Shown here: in pieces, positions 1 through 7,563 of the stretch
How the letters are laid out: each line of letters starts with the position of its first letter
Numbering within the stretch: position 1 is the first letter of the stretch
Assembly (NCBI RefSeq): GCF_030403745.1
Contig: NZ_JAQMWP010000008.1
Span: 186,001-250,000, forward strand
DNA length: 64,000 bases
DNA from: Streptomyces sp. S.PB5
GTDB taxonomy: Bacteria; Actinomycetota; Actinomycetes; Streptomycetales; Streptomycetaceae
Direction: 5' to 3'
Notes under the pieces: generated by a model
What the model was told of the DNA's origin: nothing
Databases searched by the model: none
What the model saw: only the letters and a program-made list of their open reading frames with translations
Made by a program: the position numbers and the translations under genes

Positions 1-1
1 T

Positions 2-19
2 GGCCTCTTTTCCGAGGCC
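2..19 (-). terminator. Short hairpin after the ScyD/ScyE-like gene
   Basis: A 6 bp inverted repeat (GGCCTC, six-base loop, GAGGCC) lies just past the stop of the minus-strand gene ending at 35. It is placed like a terminator, but the window edge hides what follows, so a T-tract cannot be assessed. Confidence 0.4.
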
Positions 20-34
20 GCATCCCGGGCCGTC

Positions 35-1114
35 TCAGAACCCGAGGATCTTCCAGACCTGGCCGCCCGGCGTCTTCTCGCCCTCCAGAACCGTCCCGTC
101 ACGGTCCGCGATCGACCAGGCGGAGACGTACACCTTCCCGTCGTAGGGGTCGACGGTCACGCCCGCCGGGAACGGCACCTTCACATGCGTGCGCTGCCCG
201 CCGGAGACCTTGGTCACGACGCCCTGGAGGAGCTGGCTGACGTACAGGTCACCACTGTTGTTGAAGGCGATCCCGGTGATCGGTCCGAAGCCCGATTTCC
301 AGCCGAGGATCTTGCCGGTCCAGGGGTCGACCTTCCACACGCGCGCGGTGGGCTTCTCGGTGAGGCCGTTGAGCTCGCCGACGTAGAGGCTGCCGTCGGG
401 GCCGAGGGCGAGGGAGGCGGGGACGGACTCGTGTTTGTCGTGGTCGGGGAAGACGGTGAAGGGGCGGGCCTTGCCGTGCGGGGAGACGACGACCAGGTCG
501 TTCCCGGCGGCGTCGGCGACGATCTTGCGGCCGTCGGGGAGGGCGAGGACGGCGTACGGGTTGGATTCGACGTTCGCCTTGTGGGGGTTGTACTTCAGCT
601 CCACGGCGGTGATGTCCGCGGCGGTCCTCGCCTTGCCGTGGGTGATCTTCAGGAGCTTGCCGAGCTTGTTCCAGGGCGGGCCGGTCGGGACACCGGCCTC
701 GGGCGGGGCGAAGGTCTCCACGCCCCAGAGCTCGCCGTAGAGGGCGGAGACGCCGTCCACGCCGGTCGCGAAACCGCCGTCGGGGGCGGCGCCCGAGGGA
801 AGACCCCGCACCACCCGGTAGTGCTTCCACGCGCCCCCGTCCCAGTAGATCTTGCTGACGGCGGAGGACAGACCGATGCAGGTCTCGCCCTCGGGGCCCT
901 CCCCGATGCACTTCTTGCCGCCCCGGCCGGCCTCGGCGACGTACAGGTGTCCGCTGTCGTACGAGAGCTGGCGCGGGTTGTCGAGGCCGGTCGCGATGAC
1001 GCGGACGGTCGGCTTGCCCGCGCCGCTTCCCCCCGAGGCGGTCGCGGGGGCGATGCCCGCGGTGGCGGTGAGTGCGACTCCGGTAGCGACGACGAGTGAC
1101 ATACGCAGCTTCAT
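35..1114 (-). CDS. Secreted ScyD/ScyE-like beta-propeller protein
   Basis: A protein of about 359 residues. I start it at the ATG at 1114 because this gives a clean signal peptide (MKLRMSLVVATG..., ending around ATAS); an ATG 36 bases upstream would add a charged tail in front. The mature part has repeated blade-like segments such as ALPDGRKIVADAAGN, LALGPDGSLYVGEL and ITGIAFNNSGDLYVSQ. These are typical of NHL or SMP-30-like six-bladed propellers of the ScyD/ScyE family. The protein is probably exported and may bind a ligand or act as a lactonase-like protein; its substrate is unknown. It is transcribed away from the NlpC/P60 gene and shares a long upstream region with it. Confidence 0.8.
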   Translation of the reverse strand: MKLRMSLVVATGVALTATAGIAPATASGGSGAGKPTVRVIATGLDNPRQLSYDSGHLYVAEAGRGGKKCIGEGPEGETCIGLSSAVSKIYWDGGAWKHYRVVRGLPSGAAPDGGFATGVDGVSALYGELWGVETFAPPEAGVPTGPPWNKLGKLLKITHGKARTAADITAVELKYNPHKANVESNPYAVLALPDGRKIVADAAGNDLVVVSPHGKARPFTVFPDHDKHESVPASLALGPDGSLYVGELNGLTEKPTARVWKVDPWTGKILGWKSGFGPITGIAFNNSGDLYVSQLLQGVVTKVSGGQRTHVKVPFPAGVTVDPYDGKVYVSAWSIADRDGTVLEGEKTPGGQVWKILGF

Positions 1115-1285
1115 GGCCGTGTCCCCAATCCCCCTGGCACACCACGGCACCCGACCGTGGCTCAGCCGGCTCGACTGGAAGTTAGCGTCCGGAAGCGGGC
1201 GGACGTCGCCACTCCGGAAGACTCCGGTCGAAATACGTCTAACTCGCCGCAGATCCTTCCGTATTGACCACGACCGGCGAGGCCC

Positions 1286-1298
1286 TGACCTAAGGTCA
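1286..1298. promoter_or_regulatory. Palindrome TGACCT-A-AGGTCA
   Basis: A perfect 13-base odd palindrome in the divergent gap between the secreted propeller gene and the NlpC/P60 gene, about 50 bases upstream of the candidate promoter at 1350. It has the form of an operator for a dimeric regulator; no regulator can be named. Confidence 0.35.
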
Positions 1299-1349
1299 CG
1301 AAAATGTATCGGGCATATCGAACATCAACCTTCACAGGGGCCACACCCG

Positions 1350-1379
1350 TTGGCTACCGTGCTGGACAGGCCGTACGAC
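1350..1379 (+). promoter_or_regulatory. Candidate promoter of the riboswitch-led hydrolase
   Basis: TTGGCT and TACGAC are separated by 18 bases, a reasonable housekeeping-type promoter. Transcription would start near 1386, just before the hairpin at 1385-1401 and the riboswitch, which fits the leader layout. Confidence 0.45.
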
Positions 1380-1410
1380 CCCCACCGGCGAACATCGCCG
1401 GGTCGCGCGG

Positions 1411-1568
1411 CCTCCGCTCAATCCGGTCCGCCCCTCCAGGCGGCCCGGAGCCGGGGACCCACACCGACCTTGGGGTGAATCGGCCCGACTTCCCTTCGGG
1501 GAACGGCCGTAGGGCACACCTTCCGAACCACCCGCCCGAACCCGACAGCTAACTCGGTAGGCGGACCA
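1411..1568 (+). ncRNA. c-di-AMP riboswitch (ydaO/yuaA type)
   Basis: The leader carries the conserved blocks of the ydaO class in order: CTCAATCC near 1417, CCGGAGCCGGGGACCC near 1445, GGGTGAATCGG near 1473, CCGTAGGG near 1508, and CCCGACAGCTAACTCGGTAGGCGG ending at 1564. This class binds cyclic di-AMP and normally turns the downstream gene off. In actinobacteria it often precedes cell-wall hydrolase genes such as rpfA and NlpC/P60 genes, as here. The aptamer ends only a few bases before the ribosome-binding site (GGAAGGAG, 1571-1578), so the expression platform must be very compact and may work on translation initiation. Confidence 0.9.
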
Positions 1569-1587
1569 TTGGAAGGAGTCGCCAACC

Positions 1588-2775
1588 TTGGCGTCGCACC
1601 GCAAGTCGCCTCCAGCCGGTACGCGCGTGGCAGGCATACGCACCCCCGCCCTCGCCACTGCCGCCCTCACCTCGGTGGCCCTGCTCTCCCAGACGGCCAC
1701 CGCCGCCCCCTCCACCGATGACAAACCGAGCATCGAGGAGGTGGAGAAGAAGGTCGGCGACCTCTACCGCCAGGCGGAGTCCGCGACCGAGACGTACAAC
1801 TCGGCCAAGGAGAAGACCGCCAAGCAGCGCAAGGAGGTCGACGCCCTCCTCGACGACGTCGCCCGGCGCACCCAGAATCTCAACGAGGCCCGCGAGGAGC
1901 TCGGCACCTTCGCCGCGGCCCAGTACCGCACCGGCGCCTCCGCACCCGACACGGCGACCTTCCTGCTCGCGGACACCCCGCAGGACTACTTCGACCAGAC
2001 GCAGCTGATGGGTCGTATGACGTCCCGTCAGAAGGGCGCGGTCGACGACTACATCACGCAGCAGTCCGCGACGATGAAGAAGCGTCAGGAGGCCACCAAG
2101 AGCCTCGAGACGCTCACCGAGACGCAGAGCGACCTGAAGACCGCGAAGGCGACCGTCCAGCAGAAGCTGTCCGACGCCCGCGAGTTGCTGTCGAAGCTGA
2201 CCGCCGAGGAGAAGGCGCGGCTCGCGGCGATCGAGAAGCAGAAGCAGGAGGAAGCCGCCCGCAAGGCCGCCGAACTGGCCAGGCAGCAGCAGGCGGCCGA
2301 GCAGAAGGCCGCGGAGGAAGCGGCGGCGGCCGAGGCCGCGGAGAGCAGCACCTCGCCCTCGTCTTCCTCCTCGACGTCCTCGTCGTCCTCCTCGACGGCC
2401 ACGGACTCCTCGTACGCCACCAAGGCCAAGAAGGCGCTCGCCTTCGCGCGCTCGCAGATCGGCAAGCCGTACGTCTGGGGCGCCACCGGACCCGACTCCT
2501 ACGACTGCTCCGGCCTCACCCAGGCCGCCTGGAACGCCGCCGGCATCTCCCTCCCGCGCACCACCTACGACCAGGTGAACGCCGGCACCACGGTCTCCCT
2601 CGCCAACGCCCAGCCCGGCGACCTCGTCTTCTTCTACGACGACGTCACCCACGTCGGCCTCTACATCGGCAACGGGATGATGATCCACGCGCCGAAGCCG
2701 GGGGCGTACGTGCGCGAGGAGTCGATCTACTACGACGGTGAGTCCGCGATCCACAGTGTGGTGCGGCCCGCCTGA
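1588..2775 (+). CDS. NlpC/P60 peptidoglycan endopeptidase with coiled-coil N-terminus
   Basis: A 395-residue secreted hydrolase read from a TTG start behind GGAAGGAG. A signal region (about 1-40) is followed by a long Lys/Glu/Ala-rich coiled coil (about 48-235), a Ser-rich linker (about 250-272) and a C-terminal NlpC/P60 domain. The catalytic Cys is in DCSGL (Cys307); His355 (HVGLYIG) and the later MIHAPKPG His complete the usual set. The family cleaves D-Glu-to-diaminopimelate bonds in peptidoglycan stems, and the coiled coil probably regulates or localises the enzyme, as in RipA-like proteins. It follows the c-di-AMP riboswitch and ends at a strong terminator. A paralogue lies at 6464. Confidence 0.93.
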   Translation: MASHRKSPPAGTRVAGIRTPALATAALTSVALLSQTATAAPSTDDKPSIEEVEKKVGDLYRQAESATETYNSAKEKTAKQRKEVDALLDDVARRTQNLNEAREELGTFAAAQYRTGASAPDTATFLLADTPQDYFDQTQLMGRMTSRQKGAVDDYITQQSATMKKRQEATKSLETLTETQSDLKTAKATVQQKLSDARELLSKLTAEEKARLAAIEKQKQEEAARKAAELARQQQAAEQKAAEEAAAAEAAESSTSPSSSSSTSSSSSSTATDSSYATKAKKALAFARSQIGKPYVWGATGPDSYDCSGLTQAAWNAAGISLPRTTYDQVNAGTTVSLANAQPGDLVFFYDDVTHVGLYIGNGMMIHAPKPGAYVREESIYYDGESAIHSVVRPA

Positions 2776-2781
2776 GCCGAT

Positions 2782-2827
2782 CCGCCGACGGGTTTTCCAG
2801 GGGGCTCCTTGGAAAACCCGTCGGCGG
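2782..2827 (+). terminator. Rho-independent terminator after the NlpC/P60 gene
   Basis: A perfect 18 bp inverted repeat (CCGCCGACGGGTTTTCCA and its complement) with a ten-base loop, starting seven bases after the stop codon. There is no long T-tract, which is common in Streptomyces. Confidence 0.85.
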
Positions 2828-2904
2828 GCAAAACCTGTTGGCGGACCGCGACGGCCGCTGCTAGCTTTCCGGAGGCCGTGCGAGAGAACGAGGAGGTGGT
2901 ACCC

Positions 2905-2958
2905 GTGAACGCTGTTTCGACATGGGTGCTCCCCTCCGGGGTCACGGTCGGGCGATAG
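2905..2958 (+). CDS. Possible 17-residue peptide ORF upstream of the hydrolase gene
   Basis: GTG at 2905 follows a very good ribosome-binding site (GAGGAGGTGG, 2889-2898) and opens a 17-codon frame reading VNAVSTWVLPSGVTVGR before TAG. It lies 45 bases ahead of the alpha/beta hydrolase gene. It could be a leader peptide, a real small protein, or the remnant of a longer gene. The strong ribosome-binding site is the main argument; coding status is not proven. Confidence 0.3.
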   Translation: MNAVSTWVLPSGVTVGR

Positions 2959-3003
2959 GTCGTCCGGGAGCGCCGTTCACGCGCACTCCCGAAAGGCACG
3001 ACC

Positions 3004-3783
3004 ATGCACTCCACTTCGCTGCATTCCACCCCCCTGCACTTCACTTCCGAGCAGCGCCTCGACGACGGCGTCCTCGAACGCGAGTTCACCCTCGGCGAGA
3101 TCCCGGGCACCCTGTGGACACCCGAATCCACCGCACCGGTCCCGCTGATCCTCATGGCCCACAACAACGGCCTGCCCAAGGCACAGCCCCGGCTGGTGGC
3201 CCGGGGCCGGTACACCGCGGCGAACGGCTACGCGGTGGCCACCGTCGACGCCGCCGGATGCGGGGACCGGCCCCGTTCCGCCGCCGAGGAGCAGGCCCGC
3301 GCCGACATCCGCCGGGCGTTCCAGACCGGCGAGCCGGTCGAGCACATCGACGACATCTTCGAGTCCCTCGTCGGCCCGCTGGTCCACAAGGCGGTCCCGG
3401 ACTGGCGGACCACCCTGGACGCCCTCCTCGCGCTGCCCGGGATCGGCGGCCCGGTCGGGTACTCGGGGTGGATGGCCCTCGGCGTCCACCTCGCGGCGAT
3501 CGAGCCGCGCATAGTCGCCGCGAGCTTCTACGCCGGGGGTTTCGTGCCCCGCGCCCAGCGCGAGGAGGCCCGGCAGGTCACCATCCCGCTGCTGATGCTG
3601 CTGCAGTGGGACGACGAGGGGAACCCTCGGCAGCGCGCCCTGGACCTGTTCGACGCCTTCGGCAGCAAGGAGAAGACGCTGCACGCCAACATGGGCGGGC
3701 ACACCGGTACTCCGTGGTTCGAGGGGGAGGACGTGAACCGGTTCTACGGCCGGCACCTGAAAGCGGTGAGCGGTAAGCCGTAG
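3004..3783 (+). CDS. Alpha/beta hydrolase (dienelactone hydrolase-like)
   Basis: A 259-residue cytosolic enzyme with the order expected of an alpha/beta hydrolase: an N-terminal beta region, the oxyanion strand LILMAHNNG, a nucleophile elbow GYSGW, an acid candidate in LLQWDDEG and the His in NMGGHTG near the C-terminus. The elbow lacks the final Gly of the common GxSxG. The substrate is probably a small ester or lactone but cannot be named. The start follows GAAAGGCACGACC. The first residues (MHSTSLHSTPLHFTS) are a small internal repeat and may not be part of the fold. Confidence 0.8.
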   Translation: MHSTSLHSTPLHFTSEQRLDDGVLEREFTLGEIPGTLWTPESTAPVPLILMAHNNGLPKAQPRLVARGRYTAANGYAVATVDAAGCGDRPRSAAEEQARADIRRAFQTGEPVEHIDDIFESLVGPLVHKAVPDWRTTLDALLALPGIGGPVGYSGWMALGVHLAAIEPRIVAASFYAGGFVPRAQREEARQVTIPLLMLLQWDDEGNPRQRALDLFDAFGSKEKTLHANMGGHTGTPWFEGEDVNRFYGRHLKAVSGKP

Positions 3784-3815
3784 CGGAAGCCGTAAGCCAC
3801 AAGCCGTAAGCCGTA
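3775..3815. repeat. Four AAGCCGTA copies at the end of the hydrolase gene
   Basis: The octamer AAGCCGTA starts at 3775, 3787, 3801 and 3808, running from the last codons of the alpha/beta hydrolase into the spacer. It is followed by alternating purine-pyrimidine sequence (ACACGCGCGTGCGCGTGC) and three GTCGGC units. This looks like replication slippage; no function is evident. Confidence 0.6.
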
Positions 3816-3873
3816 ATTGAGCGCACACGCGCGTGCGCGTGCGTCGGCGTCGGCGTCGGCTCGGGGCCCTGGG

Positions 3874-4503
3874 TCAGTGACCTCCCCGGTTCTCGACACA
3901 GGGCCCTTCGCCGGGCTGGGGCTCGGCGTAGACGCCGTGCACCTCGGAGGTCAGCTCGTCCTTCGTGACCCGCCCGGACACACACGCGATGCCGGTGTAG
4001 ACGGCGTAGAACCCGCCCCCGACGGAGACGCCGTGCTCCTCTCCGCAGCCGAGCCGCTTGAGCGCCGCCTCGACCCGTGCGTCGGGAAAGACGCCGTACT
4101 CCCCCGAGCTGCCCTCTTCACGGACCTTCTCCAGTTCCTTCCGGATGAGCTCGGCCGACGCGAGCCCACTGGCCTGCCGCTCCGCGCTCAAGCCCGCCCG
4201 CATCCGGTACGCGTGGTTGTCGGCGTAGTTGGGCGGCGCGTCCACGGGCCCCTCCTGCCCGCTCCCGGCCGCCGGGCTCGAAGCGGGGGGTGAGGAGGGC
4301 GGGGGCGTGGGGGTGGAGGCGGCCTGGGCGCACTTGGGCGGAGGCGGGTAGGAGTAGGAGGGCGTCGGACCGGCGGCCCCCGTCTGCGCCCCTGCCCCCG
4401 CCTCCGCCTCCGTCTGCCCGGCCTTTTCGGTCCCGCACGCGGTCATGGTGAGTGCCGTGAGGGCGGCAAGGGTGGTCAGGGCAACTGATCGTCTGAAGGA
4501 CAT
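3874..4503 (-). CDS. Putative lipoprotein
   Basis: About 209 residues from the ATG at 4503, giving a lipoprotein signal with the lipobox TMTACG: a hydrophobic run LTTLAALTALTMTA precedes the lipidated Cys. An in-frame ATG 36 bases upstream is less likely because it would lengthen the signal with charged residues. After a Pro/Ser-rich linker the C-terminal part has few recognisable motifs and two Cys (LGCGEEHG and IACVSG). It is probably anchored to the outer face of the membrane. I do not recognise a domain and assign no function. Confidence 0.75.
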   Translation of the reverse strand: MSFRRSVALTTLAALTALTMTACGTEKAGQTEAEAGAGAQTGAAGPTPSYSYPPPPKCAQAASTPTPPPSSPPASSPAAGSGQEGPVDAPPNYADNHAYRMRAGLSAERQASGLASAELIRKELEKVREEGSSGEYGVFPDARVEAALKRLGCGEEHGVSVGGGFYAVYTGIACVSGRVTKDELTSEVHGVYAEPQPGEGPCVENRGGH

Positions 4504-4539
4504 GACCGGAGTCTTCCGCCCTGGAGACGGCGTTGTCAT

Positions 4540-4563
4540 GAGCGGAACTACTCAGTTCCGCTC
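4540..4563. promoter_or_regulatory. Inverted repeat GAGCGGAACT-N4-AGTTCCGCTC
   Basis: A perfect 10 bp dyad with a four-base spacer upstream of the lipoprotein gene. It could be an operator or an RNA hairpin in the 5' leader. The regulator is unknown. Confidence 0.4.
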
Positions 4564-4587
4564 CCCTGGGCCCGCGTGAGTTCGTCC

Positions 4588-4644
4588 ACGCGCGCGTATC
4601 CGTTCCAGCACGCGCGCGTGTACTCCTTTCACGCACGCGCGCGT
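4588..4644. repeat. Three copies of ACGCGCGCGT in a divergent spacer
   Basis: The self-complementary decamer ACGCGCGCGT occurs at 4588, 4610 and 4635, spaced 22 and 25 bases apart, between the lipoprotein and the TDT transporter gene. Alternating CG could favour Z-DNA, or the copies may be a protein binding array; neither is shown. Confidence 0.5.
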
Positions 4645-4685
4645 GCCCCACTCGCAACCCACCCCGCGCTCCTGAGCATCGGCCC

Positions 4686-5689
4686 ATGCCCGGCCCCTCC
4701 CCCTTCCCTCCCCACACTCCCCTCGGCGCCTGGTGGTCGCAGCGCCCTCCCGCCGCCGGTGCGGCCGTGATGGCGACCGGCATCGTGTCGGTCGCGCTGC
4801 ATCTGACGGACCACGAGCTCCTGTCCCGGATCGCCCTCGCGCTGGCGGGCATCGCCTGGATCGCGCTGGCCGCCGCCTTCGCCGTACGACTGCTGTGGGA
4901 CCGCGGCCGCGATGGGGGGCGGAGGCCGAGACGCCGGGCGCGCTGACCGCCGTGGCGGCGACGACGGTGCTGGGCACCCGGCTCTCCGCGCTCGGTCGGC
5001 AGCCGCTCGCCGAGGCGTTGCTGGCGCTGGCGGCGCTGCTGTGGCCGGTGCTGATCGTGCTGGTCGTGGGGCACTGGAAGCGGCGGATGCCGGGGGCGGT
5101 GTTCCTGGCCTGTGTCGCGACGCAGGGCCTCGCGGTGCTGGGCGCCACGCTCGCCGCGGCGGAGGCGACGGCGTGGCTCGCCCACATGGCGCTCGTGTTC
5201 TTCTGGCTGGGCCTGGTCCTGTACGGCCTCGCCCTGGCCCGCTTCGACCTGCGCCGGGTGACGACGGGCGCAGGCGACCACTGGGTGGCCGGCGGCGCGA
5301 TGGCCATCTCGACGCTGGCGGGGGCGAAGCTCATCTCCGCGGACAGCGCCCGGCTGTACCTCTGGAACGCCGACGACCGGGGCGTCCTGCGCGCGGTGAC
5401 GGTGGCTCTGCTCGTGCTGGACCTGGCCTGGTACGCCGTACTGCTGGTGGCGGAGGCGGTACGCCCGCGCCTGCGCTACGACGTGCGCCGCTGGGCGACC
5501 GTGTTCCCGATGGGGATGACATCGGCGGCGGCACTGGCCGTCGCCGCCGCCCTGGACGTCTCCTGGCTCAGGACGCCGGGGCAGGTGCTGCTGTGGATGG
5601 CCGTGGCGGCGTGGCTGGCGGTGGCGGCGGGAGCGGTGGCGGCGGCCCGTACCGGTGTACGAACCCTCAGGTCCACAGCACCGCGATGA
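4686..5689 (+). pseudogene. TDT-family (TehA/SLAC1-like) transporter split by a frameshift
   Basis: Two overlapping frames make one membrane protein. Residues 1 to about 76 (MPGPSPFPPHTPLGAWW..., including the TDT motif AVMATGIVS) are read from 4686. From about 4920 on, the frame giving AEAETPGALTAVAATT and seven or more further hydrophobic helices continues to 5689. Adding one G to the six-G run at 4914-4919 joins them into about 334 residues, close to the usual family length. The family includes tellurite-resistance and dicarboxylate/anion transporters. The break may be a true mutation, phase variation in the G-tract, or a sequencing error. The end overlaps the convergent membrane gene by 23 bases. 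Confidence 0.75.
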
Positions 5690-6020
5690 AGACGTTCGCC
5701 GTGGTGAGCGCGCCGACCAGCCCGAACAGCCGCTTGTCGACGGTCTCCTCGTCGCGCTGCACATAGACAAGTCCGAGGATCACGATCAGCAGCGCGAGCT
5801 TGACGCCGATCTTGATGTTGTTGACGGTCTGGTCGTCCGCCTGGTTGAGCCCGACCAGGATCACGCCGGTGACCAGCATGGTCAGCGCGCCGTGCAGCAT
5901 CGCCGGGACGAAGCGGGCGGTGCCCTGGCCCATCGCCTTCATCTGGGTGAGGAAGCCGCCGAGCAGCGAGGCGATGCCGATGATGTGCAGGCCGACGAAG
6001 AGATGGATGAGTACGTCCAT
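5667..6020 (-). CDS. Small four-helix membrane protein
   Basis: A 117-residue integral membrane protein from the ATG at 6020 (MDVLIHLFVGLHIIG...); the upstream ATG would add an unlikely Cys/His-rich tail. Four hydrophobic helices are visible, around 1-25, 38-62, 70-93 and 98-117, with a short charged loop VQRDEETVDKR before the last one. No catalytic motif is apparent. It runs convergently into the TDT transporter gene. Function unknown. Confidence 0.75.
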   Translation of the reverse strand: MDVLIHLFVGLHIIGIASLLGGFLTQMKAMGQGTARFVPAMLHGALTMLVTGVILVGLNQADDQTVNNIKIGVKLALLIVILGLVYVQRDEETVDKRLFGLVGALTTANVFIAVLWT

Positions 6021-6304
6021 GAGGCCGGAGCCTAACCAATGGCAGCAGAGTGCATGTATGCGCCCCATAGCACTCAGCCGCCCACCCGTGTTGCTGAATC
6101 CCCACTTCGGTCATCACCCCGCGTGAAGTCGACGGCCCGCCCACGGCGGCGCGGTCAGATGCGGACACCCGGCGGTCCCCTGGGGCCAGTTCCGCGCAAC
6201 CCGTTACCCCCACCGCACGGTGAGGTTTAGCGTCCTCCACCAGGTGACCGGCTCCCCACCGCCGCCCGGGCCAGGGGCGGCAGTCGGCCACCACCGCCGA
6301 GAAG

Positions 6305-6347
6305 GTCCGGCGGCGGCCCGCTCCCCCTGTGCGGGCCGCCGCCGGAC
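6305..6347 (+). other. Long perfect hairpin in the leader of the second NlpC/P60 gene
   Basis: A 17 bp perfect inverted repeat (6305-6321 with 6331-6347, nine-base loop) sits about 120 bases before the start codon. It could terminate or attenuate transcription or be part of a structured leader. The rest of the 443 bp spacer (6021-6463) shows no gene. Confidence 0.6.
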
Positions 6348-6352
6348 GCGTA

Positions 6353-6443
6353 AACCGCCCCGGGCGGTCGTACGTCCACTCCCCCTGGTGGTCGTACGGC
6401 CACAGGTCGTCCGGGGCGGTCACACCGACCAGGCGGTCGTACG
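6353..6443 (+). repeat. Repeated units ending in GGTCGTACG upstream of the NlpC/P60 gene
   Basis: TCGTACG occurs at 6368, 6392 and 6437, each preceded by a GGYGGT block that can pair with an upstream ACC or CCAC stretch; a degenerate copy (GTCGTCCGG) lies near 6406. The last unit runs straight into AAAGGAC before the gene. It may be an operator array or an RNA element. It is not a ydaO riboswitch. Confidence 0.5.
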
Positions 6444-6463
6444 AAAGGACGTGACAAGTCCAC

Positions 6464-7522
6464 GTGGCAGCGCACCGCAAGCCCAGGCAGCGTTCGGCCG
6501 GCGGCAACACGGCCCGCACGGCGACGACCATCGCCCTGGCGGGCGCGGCGACCGCGACCGGCTTCGCCGGAACCGGGCACGCCGAACCCGACCTGACACC
6601 AGCGCAGGTCAAGGCGAAGGTGGACAAGCTGTATCAGGAGGCGGAGGTCGCCACCGAGAAGTACAACGGCGCGAAGGAGAAGGCGGACGCGGCCGAGGAG
6701 CGGCTGAAGACGCTGCGGGACGAGGCGGCACGCAAGACGGACAAGCTCAACTCGGCGCGGGACGCGCTGGGTTCGATGGCGGCGGCGCAGTACCGCGACG
6801 GCGGCCTCGACCCCGCCCTCCAACTGGCCCTGTCCTCCGACCCCGACCGCTACCTCGACGGCGCCGAGTTCGTCGAACGCGCGGGCACCCGCCAGGCCGC
6901 TTCCGTCGCGAGCGTGCGCCAACAGCTGCGCGAAATAGAGCAGTTGCGAGGCGCCGCACATATCGAACTCGCCTCGCTCAAGTCGCGGCAGGCGGAGCTG
7001 AAGCGGCACAAGAAGACGATCACCGGGAAGCTGGACGCGGCGCGGCGGTTGATGGCGCAGCTGCCGGACGAGGAGCGGGCGGGAGACGTGCAGCGGGCGT
7101 CGCGCACCTCGGGCGCCGGAACTGCGCGGGACGCCCTGGCACCGACACCTTCCGGTGCGGTGAGCGCCCCCAACTCCCGTACCTCAGCCGCCATTTCGTA
7201 CGCCTACTCCAAGCTGGGCAGCCCGTATGTCTGGGGCGCGACGGGCCCGGACGCCTTCGACTGCTCCGGCCTCACCCAGGCCGCGTACCGCTCCGCGGGT
7301 ATCTCCCTGCCCCGCACGACCTACGCCCAGATCGACACGGGCCAACGGGTGTCACGGTCCGAACTGATGCCGGGTGACCTGGTGTTCTTCTACTCCGCGA
7401 TCAGCCATGTCGGGCTCTACATCGGGAACGGCCAGATGATCCACGCGCCGAATCCGTCGGCGCCGGTCCGGATCGCGCCGATCGACGAGATGCCGTTCGC
7501 GGGGGCCACACGGGTGGTGTGA
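6464..7522 (+). CDS. NlpC/P60 peptidoglycan endopeptidase (second copy)
   Basis: A 352-residue secreted hydrolase with the same plan as the protein at 1588, shorter by about 40 residues. It starts MAAHRKPRQRS, has a hydrophobic export segment to about residue 38, a coiled coil (about 45-210), a short Ser/Thr/Ala linker and an NlpC/P60 domain from about 240. The catalytic residues are Cys267 (DCSGL), His315 (HVGLYIG) and the His in MIHAPNPS. The GTG start lies 14 bases after AAAGGA, longer than usual, so initiation may depend on leader structure. Unlike its paralogue it has no c-di-AMP riboswitch. Confidence 0.9.
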   Translation: MAAHRKPRQRSAGGNTARTATTIALAGAATATGFAGTGHAEPDLTPAQVKAKVDKLYQEAEVATEKYNGAKEKADAAEERLKTLRDEAARKTDKLNSARDALGSMAAAQYRDGGLDPALQLALSSDPDRYLDGAEFVERAGTRQAASVASVRQQLREIEQLRGAAHIELASLKSRQAELKRHKKTITGKLDAARRLMAQLPDEERAGDVQRASRTSGAGTARDALAPTPSGAVSAPNSRTSAAISYAYSKLGSPYVWGATGPDAFDCSGLTQAAYRSAGISLPRTTYAQIDTGQRVSRSELMPGDLVFFYSAISHVGLYIGNGQMIHAPNPSAPVRIAPIDEMPFAGATRVV

Positions 7523-7525
7523 GGC

Positions 7526-7556
7526 TTGACCTCAAGCAAGGTTGAGTTCCTACGGT
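7526..7556 (+). promoter_or_regulatory. 19 bp-spacer promoter with internal dyad; leaderless MarR gene
   Basis: TTGACC (7526-7531) and TACGGT (7551-7556) are separated by 19 bases, and the spacer region holds an imperfect dyad (GACCTCAA 7528-7535, TTGAGTTC 7542-7549). This spacing with a central dyad is the layout used by MerR-family activators such as SoxR. The -10 box ends seven bases before the ATG at 7564, so the transcript is probably leaderless. Confidence 0.6.
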
Positions 7557-7563
7557 CGGACGC

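Noticed and set aside
6127..6463. Second c-di-AMP riboswitch upstream of the paralogous hydrolase
   Set aside because: The conserved blocks (GACAGCTAAC, GTAGGCGG, GGGTGAA) are absent.
6227..7009. Minus-strand frame over the second NlpC/P60 gene
   Set aside because: Shadow of the hydrolase coding strand; no export signal or domain.
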